Under the pieces are notes generated by a model that saw only the letters and a program-made list of their open reading frames with translations, was not told the origin of the DNA and ran no database searches. Of a stretch of 64,000 nucleotides of DNA, positions 43,538 to 52,815 are shown piece after piece (the stretch's first letter is position 1; every line of letters begins with the position of its first letter). This DNA is from Stenotrophomonas humi (lineage in GTDB: Bacteria > Pseudomonadota > Gammaproteobacteria > Xanthomonadales > Xanthomonadaceae), in assembly GCF_001431415.1 (NCBI RefSeq), contig NZ_LDJI01000019.1, forward strand, positions 62,001-126,000, given 5' to 3'. Both the position numbers and the translations under genes were made by a program.

Positions 43538-44092
43538 TTACTGCTTGCGGGACTCGCTCTCGTCATCGATCGCGGCCAGCAAATCGTCACGGCTCTGGCC
43601 TTCGGTTTCTGCCGCTTCGAGGGCAACGAGATCCGCATCGGTCAGCCCCTTCAGCTTCGCAACGATGGACGGCACGTCACCGGCCAGCAGCTCGGTGAAG
43701 TCGACTAACTCAGGTGCGCCTGTTTTTGCAGCCTTGGTCGCTGCCTTCTTCTCGGCCGACGTCTTCGGTGCAGCCTTGGTCGCTGCCTTGCCTTCACTCG
43801 GCTGCCGATTGGCAATCCAGCGTTCAAGGTCACGCTGACCGTGGAAGTGATGGGAGCGCGCGGCGTCGGAATCCGCATTGCCGCCGTACTTCTTGACCAA
43901 GCCGGCATACGCGATACCGAAGTCGAAGTCAGTCAGCTCCACGTCCTTGGATTCGATCTCGGTGACCAGTTCTTCACCGTAGATGTCTTCGAGGATCGGC
44001 CGCTCGTATTCCAGAACGGTCGTGGGCAGTTTGGTGCTGGCGTCACGGTCGATCAGCAGCGTGATCAGCAACAGGTTGATGGACTTGGCCAT
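43538..44092 (-). CDS. Phage head-region protein (184 aa) with Ala/Lys-rich linker
   Basis: The N-terminal part (LLLITLLIDRDASTKLPTTV, LEYERPILEDIYGEELVTEI) is a small folded domain; residues 100-125 are an Ala/Lys-rich linker (EGKAATKAAPKTSAEKKAAT). The C-terminal part (VAKLKGLTDADLVALEAAET, EGQSRDDLLAAIDDE) is a helical HeH/LEM-like module. Found between capsid and adaptor genes, it may be a head-associated or connector protein. I cannot name the family. Confidence 0.62.
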   Translation of the reverse strand: MAKSINLLLITLLIDRDASTKLPTTVLEYERPILEDIYGEELVTEIESKDVELTDFDFGIAYAGLVKKYGGNADSDAARSHHFHGQRDLERWIANRQPSEGKAATKAAPKTSAEKKAATKAAKTGAPELVDFTELLAGDVPSIVAKLKGLTDADLVALEAAETEGQSRDDLLAAIDDESESRKQ

Positions 44093-44400
44093 TACTGCAC
44101 GCCCTCCAGAGTGATGGGATCAGTTGCCGCGGCGCCCAGCTTCACGAACTTGGGCAGGTCGGCGATTTCTGCGACGGCGCCCTGCGTTGCAGTGGCACTC
44201 AGCAGCGTGACCCAACCGGGGTCACCGGCAGCCGGAGTGGCACCACTGGCCAGGCCGGGATGACCCTGCAGCAGCACGCCGGTGGCCACGGCAAGGTTGG
44301 CGCCAAGATGGGCCAGACCTTCGCGACCGAAGCCGCCCAGCAGCGGGGTCTTGTTGAGCGCAACGATGTTCGCGCCCGATACGGTGATGGTGTTCAGCAT
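44092..44400 (-). CDS. Phage head protein (102 aa), possible decoration protein
   Basis: The protein is short, neutral and beta-rich (ITVSGANIVALNKTPLLGGF, AGDPGWVTLLSATATQGAVA), without cysteine or charge clusters. It lies directly downstream of the major capsid gene, where decoration or head-stabilising proteins are encoded. A one-base overlap joins it to the next gene. Function is inferred only from position. Confidence 0.6.
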   Translation of the reverse strand: MLNTITVSGANIVALNKTPLLGGFGREGLAHLGANLAVATGVLLQGHPGLASGATPAAGDPGWVTLLSATATQGAVAEIADLPKFVKLGAAATDPITLEGVQ

Positions 44401-44449
44401 TTTTTTCTCCTGGCCGGCGAGGCACTCCCCGCCGGCACGTTGGTGGCGA

Positions 44450-45511
44450 TCAGGCGATGCTGAAAACCGCGTTCGAGTTGCGCTTACGGCAGGTCAGGCC
44501 GTAATCCGCCGTCTGGCCGAAGTAGTACGTGTAGCGGTCGTACACGCGCGGCGGAGTGCGACGGATCATCCAGCGACCCTTCACCGGGCGCAGGCGAACG
44601 GCTTTGCTGTTGAGGAAGTAGCCGCGCTTCTTCCACGGATAGGTGATCGGGCCCAGCTCTTCATCCAGAGCGTCAAAGGTCGGATCCCACACAATCGGCA
44701 CGCCCTTGAAAGCCAACGCCTTGGTGCTCGGGTCGAGCGTCACGCCACCGGTGGATGACTGGCCCAGGTTGATCTGACGGCCCATGACCTTCAGTGCATC
44801 AGCCTGGATGGCGTCGTACATGTCCGAGCCCACGGGGATGAAGTCGGGGTTTCCCAACTTGCCGTAGGTGATGGTCTGCCGCCACAACGTTTCCAGCGCG
44901 GAGATCAGTGCACCGGCAGCGCCAGTGGCGATGCCCATGCTGGCGAAGTTGCGCCACCACGGCGCATTGGCCGCATCGATGCCACCGATGACGCCGACGT
45001 TCGGCGTGGTGCTGACCAGTGCGTCCAGACCCGGCGCAGCCTTGGCGTTGGCCGAACCGTCCAGGTGCATTTCGCGATCCCAGTTCTCCTGGAAGCCGTC
45101 CTTCAGCGTGGTCCAGCCTTCATCCAGCAGATTGACGATCTGGATCTTCTCGGCATCGGTCATCTGCGCCGACTTATCGTCGGTCAAGATGATGCCGTTG
45201 TTGGCCAGCTCGGTTTCGTTGAGGCTGAAGCCATCGTGCGCTTCGTAGTGCTGATACGGCGCCAGGCGCACCGTGTCCTTCTTGTTGTAGCTGACCTGGT
45301 CGTCGCCGGAGTAGTTCTGGTAGTTGCTGTCGTTCGTGAAGCGCACCTTCTCGTTGAAGATGCCGTTACCGAACACGCTCTCGATCTTCTTTTCGGTCAG
45401 CCACTTGGCAAGCGGACGCTCGCTGGTGAACTGATCGATGGGGGCATCAGTCGCGTAGGACTGCATCTGGTAGTTGGCGCCGCTGGCCAACTGGGCGGGA
45501 GTCAAAGGCAT
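44450..45511 (-). CDS. Major capsid protein
   Basis: The 353-residue protein starts LTPAQLASGANYQMQSYATD and contains VRFTNDSNYQNYSGDDQVSY, HYEAHDGFSLNETELANNGI, LWRQTITYGKLGNPDFIPVG and the C-terminal WMIRRTPPRVYDRYTYYFGQ. Length, position after the scaffold gene and absence of enzymatic motifs identify it as the HK97-fold capsid subunit of BPP-1-like podoviruses. No Walker or protease motif is present. It is followed by the probable decoration gene. Confidence 0.85.
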   Translation of the reverse strand: MPLTPAQLASGANYQMQSYATDAPIDQFTSERPLAKWLTEKKIESVFGNGIFNEKVRFTNDSNYQNYSGDDQVSYNKKDTVRLAPYQHYEAHDGFSLNETELANNGIILTDDKSAQMTDAEKIQIVNLLDEGWTTLKDGFQENWDREMHLDGSANAKAAPGLDALVSTTPNVGVIGGIDAANAPWWRNFASMGIATGAAGALISALETLWRQTITYGKLGNPDFIPVGSDMYDAIQADALKVMGRQINLGQSSTGGVTLDPSTKALAFKGVPIVWDPTFDALDEELGPITYPWKKRGYFLNSKAVRLRPVKGRWMIRRTPPRVYDRYTYYFGQTADYGLTCRKRNSNAVFSIA

Positions 45512-45682
45512 ATCGCACCTCGGAGGGAAAGAGGAAGCCCAAACGGGCGTGGTCTCTCGCGTTCCGAGGGCGCGACTCTCGTTTCAGCGCTACCGGCGGC
45601 GAACCCGGCTTACGTCACTCGCGATGCCGACAGTTGCCGGCTGGAACGCAATATGCGCCAGCCGGCATGCCAGTCAACGGGG

Positions 45683-45802
45683 TTATGCGGTGGGACGCGG
45701 CTCACCAGCCAGATCGGCTTCGGAATCGGCAAGGGTCAGTAGCTGCCGAACATGCGGCTCGCCAATCTCTTCATTGGGATGTTCGCTCGTTTCTTCGCTC
45801 AT
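45683..45802 (-). CDS. Small acidic phage protein, 39 aa
   Basis: ATG 45802 follows GAGAGGA at seven bases and opens a 39-codon frame (SEETSEHPNEEIGEPHVRQL, LTLADSEADLAGEPRPTA) ending in TAA at 45683. It fills the gap between scaffold and capsid genes on the same strand. Codon use suits the neighbours. Acidic, disordered and short; role unknown, possibly capsid assembly. Confidence 0.55.
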   Translation of the reverse strand: MSEETSEHPNEEIGEPHVRQLLTLADSEADLAGEPRPTA

Positions 45803-45823
45803 CGCGCAGTCCTCTCGGGTTGG

Positions 45824-47002
45824 TTACCGGCCCGCAGCCTTGGCGGCCTGCACACCGAAGTCGAAGGCGTTCTCCTTCGTCGGCGCTCTGCTCAGGTCGA
45901 TGCCGGTGGCGCGCGCGGGGTTGTTGGGTGCTGCTGCAGGCTGGCGCTGTACTGCCGTAGCGACGGGTGCAGGCGCGGCCAGATAAGCCTGCTGGATTGC
46001 CGCTGCCCACTGCTGCGGCGGCAACGTGCTCTGGATGACGGCAACCATCGGCTGGATGGCCTTGAACTTGGCCTCGAACTGCGGATCGGCAGCGCGCAGT
46101 TGCTGGCCGAGGGCGCCCACCTGCTGCAGCGCGTCTTGATGGGCCTGCTGCTCTGCTCCCTGCTGCTCGGCCTGCTGCCGCTGGCGCTGCTGGCTATCTT
46201 GCTGCAGAGCCGTAGCGCGGCGGGTGCGGATCAGCTCCTCCGCAGCGGCGCGCGTCATGTCGCCGTCGGTGACCTGCTTGGACAGGTCTGCGTGTTCGCT
46301 CAACGGATCGTAGCCGGGCGCCGGTCGGCCCAGCTGCTTGGCCAGCCAGGCCATCTCCTGCTGCATGAAGTCATAGGCCTGCCCCATGGCAGCCGGGTCA
46401 CGCGAGTTGATCGCGGCCAGATAGTTCAGGGCATTGCCCATCTGCTGCGGGTCGGCGCCGGTGGACTTGATCGTCTCTTCCCACTGCCGGCCTCGTTCGG
46501 CATCGGGGCGTAGGGTTTCCACCTCGGCGGCGCGCTCGCTCAGCTCACGGAATCGCTTCTGCGTACGCTCGTTGGTGATGCCCAGATCCTTGAGCTCGGC
46601 ATCGACTGCGTCGGGTTGGTTGGTTGCGGTTGCGGCTGCAGCAGCAGCTGCTTCGACACCTGCAGTCTTTCCGCCGTCGGCAGCGGTAGTGGACGCAGCA
46701 TTTGCGTCTGCATCAGCATCAGTTCCGGCAGCAGCATCCGCATTATCGGCAGCAAGCTGGCCATCAGCGGCAGCAGCTGGCGTGCCGCCCTCTTCCAGCA
46801 CTTCCTGTTCGCGGGCCTTCTCCACGCCCTGACTGAAGGCATCAAGCGCTTCGGTGGCAGTGGCGCCGTCGTTGGTGGCCTCAGTTGCTGCGGCCTGTGC
46901 AGCGGCTGCTGCGGAGCCGTCATCCTCGACGACGGTGGTGGTGTCAGGTTCGTTGTGTTCAATACGCACGTGTCTATCCTCGCTGGCGGCGTTTCGGGTC
47001 AA
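45824..47002 (-). CDS. Scaffolding / head-assembly protein
   Basis: The 392-residue product is acidic, very rich in Ala, Gln, Asp and Glu (DDGSAAAAAQAAATEATNDG), and predicted mainly helical and coiled coil (QQDSQQRQRQQAEQQGAEQQ), without cysteine. A short conserved C-terminal region (AIQPMVAVIQSTLPPQQWAA) likely contacts the capsid. These are scaffold features, and it lies between portal and capsid genes. Start at 47002 overlaps the portal stop by four bases. Confidence 0.8.
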   Translation of the reverse strand: MTRNAASEDRHVRIEHNEPDTTTVVEDDGSAAAAAQAAATEATNDGATATEALDAFSQGVEKAREQEVLEEGGTPAAAADGQLAADNADAAAGTDADADANAASTTAADGGKTAGVEAAAAAAATATNQPDAVDAELKDLGITNERTQKRFRELSERAAEVETLRPDAERGRQWEETIKSTGADPQQMGNALNYLAAINSRDPAAMGQAYDFMQQEMAWLAKQLGRPAPGYDPLSEHADLSKQVTDGDMTRAAAEELIRTRRATALQQDSQQRQRQQAEQQGAEQQAHQDALQQVGALGQQLRAADPQFEAKFKAIQPMVAVIQSTLPPQQWAAAIQQAYLAAPAPVATAVQRQPAAAPNNPARATGIDLSRAPTKENAFDFGVQAAKAAGR

Positions 47003-49041
47003 GCAGGGGTGATTGCCGGCGGCATCATTGCGGCCGGGTCAGGCATTGCGGATGGATCGATGGGCAGCTGGCCGCCTTCGTCACCGAGCATCAGTGCGGG
47101 ATCGCCAGCCATTTGGTCGGCGCCAAGCGGCATGGCCATCGGGTCAACCGGCGCAGGCGGCTGCGGAATGAAGGTGTAGGGGTCGATGCCGGTATCACCG
47201 GCCCGCTTCACCGTTTCCACCGCCAACTGCTCAAGACAGTTGGCGATATCCAAAGGCGACGATTGGCGCATCTGTCCAATCTGGATGGCGGCCTGTTGCA
47301 GCTGCGGCAAGAGGATCGACCATTGCTGCTGACGAAGCGCGGTCGCGGGCTTGCCAGAGGAGCCAGCGCGGATATCGACCTGCACAACCATGTCGAGCAT
47401 TTCCGGCTCGGGCACGTTGAACCACATGGCTTCATCGCCGGCCATTGCCGCGGCGTCTTCGTAGGCCAGGCCATTGGGCGACGTCGCCAGCTCAGCCGTG
47501 TAGGCCGCAAGCTCCGACAGCATTTCGTCCAGGCCGTCGCGTGCGTAGCCGATGCGCGACTCGGTCCCCTGCTGCTGGATGTCCGCTTCGGTCGCGGTCT
47601 TGGCCACCTGGATGCTTGAGGACAACGCCTCCTGGACGCCCCAGATCATTTCCAACTCCGCGCGGATCACCTGCGTGTCGTACAGCGCGGGGTCGATCTG
47701 GTTGTAGCTGATGGGGAACAACGTCTGTTCCGGCCGCTGCCCCTGAAGGTCAAGACCGACCATTTCGCCTGAGGACGCATCCTCCAGCCGCTTGGCGTCT
47801 TCCGGGGTCAATGTGCCTCGATCAAACCCGGTCTTCGGGATGGCACGGCGGCGGTGCGTCTTGAAGTTCGTGCGGACGCGGTTGTATTCGTCCAACAGCG
47901 AGCGCGAGCGGTCGACCAGCGATTGCGGGTGACGCGCGCCATCGTTCCAAATCACCGCCCAGTTGAAGAATGGGTAGTAGCGCGTGCTGCGCTGCTCAGG
48001 TTGGAACGGCTGCCGCAGGTAGCGCGAGCAGCCCTCGGCAACAGTAACCACGTGGCCGGTCTGCTTGTTCCAGATCTCCCAGATGCACACACAGGCCTTG
48101 CTGGCATCCACGGCGCCGGCTGCGCCCTTCGTGAACGCATCAGCCTGATCGCCCGGGGTTGCGCCGCCGAACCCAGCGCCTTCGGCAGTACGACCTGGCA
48201 CACGGAAGTAGGACATGGCCGAACCAAGGAACTCAGCCGCGTCCGGATATGTGGCTTTGGCCTTGTCCATCGGCATGAAGAGCCGCTGGGCGATCCAAGG
48301 GCTGTCGGCGTAGCTCTGCAGGCTCGCGCACTCCGGCGCCACCTGGATGTCTTCAGCGCGCACGAAGTCGATGCACAGGGCGTTGAAGATGATGCGCTGC
48401 GCTTCGTCCTCTGCCTGCTGCAGCTGCTGCTCCAACTCAGCGCGCTGGGCAGAGTCATCGCCAACGATGCCTTCGGCCAAGCTCACCTGCAGCTGGTCGA
48501 TCGCGGCAAGGCTGGACTGCAGGCCGACGATGTCCTGCTGCAATGCCGCGTTGTTGCCCGTCTCGCGATGCCAAGCAGCCTTCATCCAGCCAATACCAAC
48601 ACTCAGGCCCGAGCGCACCAACGGATCAGCAGCTGCCTTCAGCTTGCCCTTCTTCCACAGGCGACCGATGACGATCTCCAGCGTGGTGGCGAAGGCCTTG
48701 GCGTCCTCTTTGATGCGAGCCGATACGGCCTCGGCCAGCTCAACGCTGGTTTCAGGATCACGGGCGTACAGGAACGTCGTCAGGATGCCGACGTAGGTAC
48801 CAGCAATGGGCACGCGCACGTCGAACACGTCTGCGTTTGCCTGCTCCTGGCAGTAGGTCCGATCCTTCGCGTAACCCTCGCGGGCAGCCTTGTCGAACTC
48901 GCGGGACTCTTCGATACGCTTCAGCCATGCCTTGACCGCGCCCTCTTCTTCCATCTGGGCAGCAGCGCGGCGCTCGGCTTCCGCCTGCTCCAACTCGTCC
49001 GCTTCGATTGCCTGCGCCAGCTGGTCGCCTGGACCGGTCAT
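46999..49041 (-). CDS. Portal protein
   Basis: ATG 49041 follows AGAGGG at eight bases and gives 680 residues; a frame to 49098 would run back into terL. The sequence is of the P22/BPP-1-type portal: WLKRIEESREFDKAAREGYA at the N-terminus, IGWMKAAWHRETGNNAA, VRAEDIQVAPECASLQSYAD, YYPFFNWAVIWNDGARHPQS and a helical C-terminus with AELEMIWGVQEALSS. It forms the 12-mer ring through which DNA is packaged. Order terL-portal-scaffold-capsid is classical. Confidence 0.88.
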   Translation of the reverse strand: MTGPGDQLAQAIEADELEQAEAERRAAAQMEEEGAVKAWLKRIEESREFDKAAREGYAKDRTYCQEQANADVFDVRVPIAGTYVGILTTFLYARDPETSVELAEAVSARIKEDAKAFATTLEIVIGRLWKKGKLKAAADPLVRSGLSVGIGWMKAAWHRETGNNAALQQDIVGLQSSLAAIDQLQVSLAEGIVGDDSAQRAELEQQLQQAEDEAQRIIFNALCIDFVRAEDIQVAPECASLQSYADSPWIAQRLFMPMDKAKATYPDAAEFLGSAMSYFRVPGRTAEGAGFGGATPGDQADAFTKGAAGAVDASKACVCIWEIWNKQTGHVVTVAEGCSRYLRQPFQPEQRSTRYYPFFNWAVIWNDGARHPQSLVDRSRSLLDEYNRVRTNFKTHRRRAIPKTGFDRGTLTPEDAKRLEDASSGEMVGLDLQGQRPEQTLFPISYNQIDPALYDTQVIRAELEMIWGVQEALSSSIQVAKTATEADIQQQGTESRIGYARDGLDEMLSELAAYTAELATSPNGLAYEDAAAMAGDEAMWFNVPEPEMLDMVVQVDIRAGSSGKPATALRQQQWSILLPQLQQAAIQIGQMRQSSPLDIANCLEQLAVETVKRAGDTGIDPYTFIPQPPAPVDPMAMPLGADQMAGDPALMLGDEGGQLPIDPSAMPDPAAMMPPAITPA

Positions 49042-50393
49042 AGCATTTCCCTCTTTCGTTCCATTGCGTCGGCTGCCTCGCCCGTGTGTTCGAGCCATTG
49101 GCGGCTATAAGGCTTGATGACCCGAGGCTGTTCAACGGAGATTGGCGCGCGTGCGCTGGCCACTGCGGGGAATCGGCTATGGATGAAGTAGCCAATGGCA
49201 TCAGGCGCGTGATCGAACCCGGTGGTCTTGTCCGGCAAGCCGTTGGCATCGAACGCCTGCTTCTCCAGCGACTCGGTCAGCTTCGGACAGCCCAACGGGT
49301 TCACGCGTAGACGCCGCACGCCTCGGGCGTTGCACAGCATCGCGTTGACGCTGACCACGCGGGCACGGATGCGGGGATTGGAGGGAGGAACCCGCACGAT
49401 GAAGCCAGCCGCACGCAGCAAGCCCAGGTCGGACACGCTCGCGTTGTTGGTGTGCGTGCTCTCGCCGCTGGCATCTGGATAGACCGCGATCTGCCGCTCC
49501 CCGAATCGCTCCCGCAGCGCAACTATCATCGCCGGGGTGTCGCGGATGCCGGTGAACTCTTCCAGCGCATATGGCTGTCCGGCGCGGATTACGCACGCTA
49601 CCGCCGTCATGTTCATCACGTTGAAGTCCATGCCGACATGCAGCCGGTCCTCATCGTTGATCGTGGCCAGCGTGCTGTTGAGCTTACGGTCGTACGCCGG
49701 GTACACCGAGCCGCTGGTCAGGTTGACGAACAGTCCGTTGATGTAAGCCTTCACCAGTTGCGCCGGGTACGTCTCGAATAGGGATTCGATGTAGTCGTCG
49801 GGCAGGAAAGCTTCGTTGTCGTAGGTGCTGGCATGCACCTTGCCGTACAGCTCGGCCTTCTTCGGGTACTCGCCGGGGATCTGCTCGAACTGCTCGTATA
49901 CGAAGTTGAAGCCCTCAGGCGTCGTCGTGACATCGATGCCGTTCTGCAGCCCCGGGGCCTTCACACGCAGACGGGCAATGATCTTGCGCCAGGCTTCGTG
50001 CGCCTTCTGCTTCTTCAGCGTGTCGATCTCATCGACCAACGCCTTGCCGACCTTGAAGCCCACGATGCTCGATGGCTTGTCCATCGAACGGCAGATCACT
50101 GTGCCCCGGTACTGGCGACCGGCGTACAGGTGAACTTCCTTGTTGGACTGCGCGATCTGAGCGCGCAGCCCCCAATCGAAGGCAACTTCCTCGATGGTCG
50201 GGTAGAAGATGTCGCGGATCTGCGGGTAGCTGGGAGCGAAGTAGCCAGCGGGAACGCGCGGGAACTCCCAAGCGTGCTGGCACAGCGAACCGCAGCCCAC
50301 CCAGGTCTTGCCGGAGCCAAAGCCCCCTACGAACGCCCGGAACTTATGCGGCAGTTGGAGGAAGTCCGCCTGGGGCTCGTTAAGCGTCGGCAC
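49038..50393 (-). CDS. terL: Terminase large subunit
   Basis: The 451-residue packaging motor has Walker A (FVGGFGSGKTWVG), Walker B (ALVDEID) in the ATPase half and the RuvC-like nuclease half with GMDFNVMNMTAVACV, VYPDASGESTHTN and the last acidic HAPDAIGYFIHSRF. These acidic residues coordinate metal for DNA cleavage. It overlaps terS by 14 bases and the portal gene by four. Intactness supports a functional packaging module. Confidence 0.93.
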   Translation of the reverse strand: MPTLNEPQADFLQLPHKFRAFVGGFGSGKTWVGCGSLCQHAWEFPRVPAGYFAPSYPQIRDIFYPTIEEVAFDWGLRAQIAQSNKEVHLYAGRQYRGTVICRSMDKPSSIVGFKVGKALVDEIDTLKKQKAHEAWRKIIARLRVKAPGLQNGIDVTTTPEGFNFVYEQFEQIPGEYPKKAELYGKVHASTYDNEAFLPDDYIESLFETYPAQLVKAYINGLFVNLTSGSVYPAYDRKLNSTLATINDEDRLHVGMDFNVMNMTAVACVIRAGQPYALEEFTGIRDTPAMIVALRERFGERQIAVYPDASGESTHTNNASVSDLGLLRAAGFIVRVPPSNPRIRARVVSVNAMLCNARGVRRLRVNPLGCPKLTESLEKQAFDANGLPDKTTGFDHAPDAIGYFIHSRFPAVASARAPISVEQPRVIKPYSRQWLEHTGEAADAMERKREML

Positions 50394-50790
50394 GTTTGCG
50401 CCCGCTCACTATCGTGACAGTTACAGCGGCTGGAGGCGGAACGTTGTCCTCACCCTTGTCGCCATCATCCAACCCCGCCAGCTTTGCCTTGCCCATGGTG
50501 GCCTGCACCATTGCGGCGCCCTGCTCCTTCTTCTTCGCAACCTGCCGGGCTTCTTCCAGCTCTGCCACCAGGCCGGCAATCGTCACCCCATGGGCAGCCA
50601 ACGCCACCCCACGGAGCTCGACGAGCCTTGCGGCGATCTTGGGGTTATCCAGTAATTCCTTCGCCGAGCGATTGATCGTCTCGGGTTTGGCCTTCGCTGC
50701 GCTGTAGCACTGGCGGTAGGCTTCGCTGGCGTTGCCGCTCTCCAGGTACCGCTGACAGAAGGCCTCCTGCTTCGGGGTCAGTCCTGCCAT
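50380..50790 (-). CDS. Terminase small subunit
   Basis: The 136-residue protein starts LTPKQEAFCQRYLESGNASE, AYRQCYSAAKAKPETINRSA, the helix-turn-helix of the Terminase_2 family, followed by LLDNPKIAARLVEL and a coiled coil (AELEEARQVAKKKEQGAAMV) for oligomerisation. It recognises the packaging site. Overlap with terL and order are normal. Confidence 0.9.
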   Translation of the reverse strand: MAGLTPKQEAFCQRYLESGNASEAYRQCYSAAKAKPETINRSAKELLDNPKIAARLVELRGVALAAHGVTIAGLVAELEEARQVAKKKEQGAAMVQATMGKAKLAGLDDGDKGEDNVPPPAAVTVTIVSGRKRADA

Positions 50791-50794
50791 GGGG

Positions 50795-51001
50795 TCAGCC
50801 CCCTACGGCAGTGAATCGCCGATTCCCGGAAGGCATGGCGTCACCAAGGGTCATGGTCCCCGGCCGGCCGCACGCGGCCCCTTCCGTGTCGGCTGCGGGC
50901 TGTTGTCGACACCTGCCCGCTGGTCGTGCCGGTACCCATTGCGCCTCGGCCGGCGCTCCTGTGATCGATTCGTTGGTAGTGGGCGTCTGGCGGTCGCTCA
51001 T
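50795..51001 (-). CDS. Hypothetical phage protein, 68 aa
   Basis: ATG 51001 follows the upstream stop by overlap and the frame (SDRQTPTTNESITGAPAEAQ) runs to 50795, four bases from terS. The ribosome-binding site (GGCGG) is weak and the protein is low in structure, rich in Pro, Arg and Gly. It fills an otherwise empty gap within a tightly packed operon, the main reason to list it. Confidence 0.4.
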   Translation of the reverse strand: MSDRQTPTTNESITGAPAEAQWVPARPAGRCRQQPAADTEGAACGRPGTMTLGDAMPSGNRRFTAVGG

Positions 51002-51008
51002 GCCGCCA

Positions 51009-51479
51009 TTACGCGGCAATGGCCAACTCATGCAACGGAGGGAATTCAAGCTCCATCTGCTGCGGCGCCCTACCCACCTCGCACGGCAGGCTCACGGTCT
51101 CAGCCAGCGCCCAGGCAGGAAGATGAAACCGGATGTCGTCTTCCAACTCACACAGGTCCGGAACAGACGCGCTCTTCCCGCCCATGTGCTGTTCGGCATA
51201 GACACCCATCACCCAGTCGTAGTTATCCGCGAAGAACTTGTCCGTGCGCGCCTCGCCCGCCATCAGGAGATAGACCTCGTCCAGGCTGTTGATGGCCACT
51301 AGCGTTCCAGCGCCGCGAGCGTATAGCGTCTGTCGCATGCGCTTCTGCAACCGGCAGGCCAGCTCCTGCACAGTAGTGCAGCTGGAGAGCTGAAAGGCCG
51401 GCTTGATCCGGCGCTCTATCTGCCGGCGAGGGGTTGGGTCGTTTGCGCGGGATTCACTGATCGGCTTTCCCATCGCCAT
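51009..51479 (-). CDS. Hypothetical phage protein, 156 aa
   Basis: The product is a soluble, helical protein ([40 protein letters not shown]) with a hydrophobic middle ([20 protein letters not shown]) and [20 protein letters not shown]. It lies between the RusA-like gene and terS; its start overlaps the RusA-like gene by 26 bases. Late-regulator genes (Q-like) often sit here, but no zinc finger or DNA-binding motif is visible. Family not recognised. Confidence 0.62.
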   Translation of the reverse strand: MAMGKPISESRANDPTPRRQIERRIKPAFQLSSCTTVQELACRLQKRMRQTLYARGAGTLVAINSLDEVYLLMAGEARTDKFFADNYDWVMGVYAEQHMGGKSASVPDLCELEDDIRFHLPAWALAETVSLPCEVGRAPQQMELEFPPLHELAIAA

Positions 51480-51843
51480 TTCCTCCAGGCCCTGCTGAAA
51501 TCCTAATCACCACCTGTCCACCCTTGCGCGGCTCGTCGCGCACATAGGGATGGCTCACGAATCGCTTGTCGTCGATGCCCAGGGCGTCGGCAATCCCGTC
51601 GCGGGCCGGCTTGAACCGGGCCAGCATGTTGTCGTCGTCCGGCCGCATGCGCGTCGGCGGGTAGAAGTCGATCTGTAGATGTACGCGGCCACCGGGTAGC
51701 GCAGCACCCTTCCAGCCAGCGGCAATCGCGGCCACGCCAGCAAGGTGCCGCGCAGCCTTCGCCGCCTTGGCCTTCCGCGACCAATGCACCCGCGCGTTCG
51801 GCGACAGGTCTTTGTGCGGCCACGGCAGGATCAGCTCCTTCAT
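51454..51843 (-). CDS. rusA: RusA-like Holliday-junction resolvase
   Basis: ATG 51843 gives 129 residues starting [20 protein letters not shown]. The metal-binding core [20 protein letters not shown] followed by [15 protein letters not shown] matches RusA, whose conserved aspartates cut four-way junctions. It should resolve recombination or replication intermediates before packaging. It starts within the stop of the DUF1364 gene. An alternative longer frame from 51873 lacks support. Confidence 0.88.
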   Translation of the reverse strand: MKELILPWPHKDLSPNARVHWSRKAKAAKAARHLAGVAAIAAGWKGAALPGGRVHLQIDFYPPTRMRPDDDNMLARFKPARDGIADALGIDDKRFVSHPYVRDEPRKGGQVVIRISAGPGGNGDGKADQ

Positions 51844-52148
51844 GCAGCCACCCGGATAAGTCCGAGTTGCCACAGCTGCAGCATCGTTCTCTCGTGGGCG
51901 CGTTGCCAGATATCGGCCCTTTCCTCGCGACTGAAGCGCTTGCCCTGGTCAAGCTCTCGGTGGCAGGAGCGACAGCCGCTGGCAAAGAAGCAGTCGTGCG
52001 CCTTTAGCGCCCCGCCCTTGCCGTGGCGCGATTGATTACTGTGGCATGGCTCGCCCGGGCCTCCTTCGCACAGGCCGTCGATCTGAAGAGTGCAGTCGAT
52101 CTGGTAAGCGAGATCCAGCAGGTTGCGGTCGCGGTAGTTGCCGTGCAT
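51840..52148 (-). CDS. DUF1364 phage nuclease-like protein
   Basis: ATG 52148 overlaps the ninB stop (ATGA) and gives 102 residues: [60 protein letters not shown]. The Cys/His pattern and NYRDR.LLDLA start are the DUF1364 signature, found in lambdoid and other phages next to ninB and rusA; an HNH-like role is suspected. Confidence 0.87.
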   Translation of the reverse strand: MHGNYRDRNLLDLAYQIDCTLQIDGLCEGGPGEPCHSNQSRHGKGGALKAHDCFFASGCRSCHRELDQGKRFSREERADIWQRAHERTMLQLWQLGLIRVAA

Positions 52149-52621
52149 CACGCAGCTCTCCGCACGGGCGCCCACGTCGCCAACTCTTCCTCGGCCTTGG
52201 CCGACCACTGCACGCCGCGCTCCGATCCCTCTGCATGCACGAACTCGATGAACTCGCCCATCTTCCGCCGGCTGTACTGCGACGTGCGCGCCCCGAGCAT
52301 GACCATGCCGCCGTCCAGGCCCTGAGCCTGCCGCACCTGCTGCTCGAACGCCGCGGTCAGCACTGCCTTCCAGCTATCAGCCGGCATCTTGCCGATCACG
52401 ATCTTCCCGCCCGCGTCGGTGTGCGGCCAGTCCAGTTGCTTGGCGATGTCGCCCAGCGTCGCCCACATGCACGCATTGGCATCCAGCGTCCGGCGTGGTT
52501 CGCGGATCTCGATCTCGGTGTCCTGCCCCGCCCCCACTCGCTCCAGTAGCTCGGCGATGGCGCGGTCGGCGATGACCAGCCGCTGCGGGTTGTCGTGGCG
52601 CATCTGGAACAATCGCTTCAT
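52148..52621 (-). CDS. ninB: NinB-like recombination protein
   Basis: The 157-residue protein reads EIEIREPRRTLDANACMWAT, LGDIAKQLDWPHTDAGGKIV, QYSRRKMGEFIEFVHAEGSE, matching NinB (lambda Orf), a single-strand-DNA-binding recombination mediator that can replace RecFOR. It is coupled to the following DUF1364 and RusA genes by overlaps, forming a recombination module. Length is normal. Confidence 0.9.
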   Translation of the reverse strand: MKRLFQMRHDNPQRLVIADRAIAELLERVGAGQDTEIEIREPRRTLDANACMWATLGDIAKQLDWPHTDAGGKIVIGKMPADSWKAVLTAAFEQQVRQAQGLDGGMVMLGARTSQYSRRKMGEFIEFVHAEGSERGVQWSAKAEEELATWAPVRRAA

Positions 52622-52815
52622 AGGTTACCTCCAGAAATCTCATCGGCCCGTTGCATGCAGCGCTCTTTCGCGCCTTCGCCGTAGTGGGTGCAGATGCGCG
52701 TCGTGCCATCCACCAGCACGTAGACCGGGCCGTTGATGCCATTGAACTTCGGAAGGTAGAACCGTCCGCATTCGGATCGAAGGTGCTGCTTGTTCTCGCC
52801 GAGAATCCAGCGCAT
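52618..52815 (-). CDS. Small phage protein, 65 aa
   Basis: The frame begins RWILGENKQHLRSECGRFYL and contains a compact beta-rich core (GPVYVLVDGTTRICTHYGEG) with three cysteines. It overlaps the helicase stop by one base and ninB by four, so translation is coupled. Homologues of this kind accompany phage DnaB genes, but the function is unknown. Confidence 0.72.
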   Translation of the reverse strand: MRWILGENKQHLRSECGRFYLPKFNGINGPVYVLVDGTTRICTHYGEGAKERCMQRADEISGGNL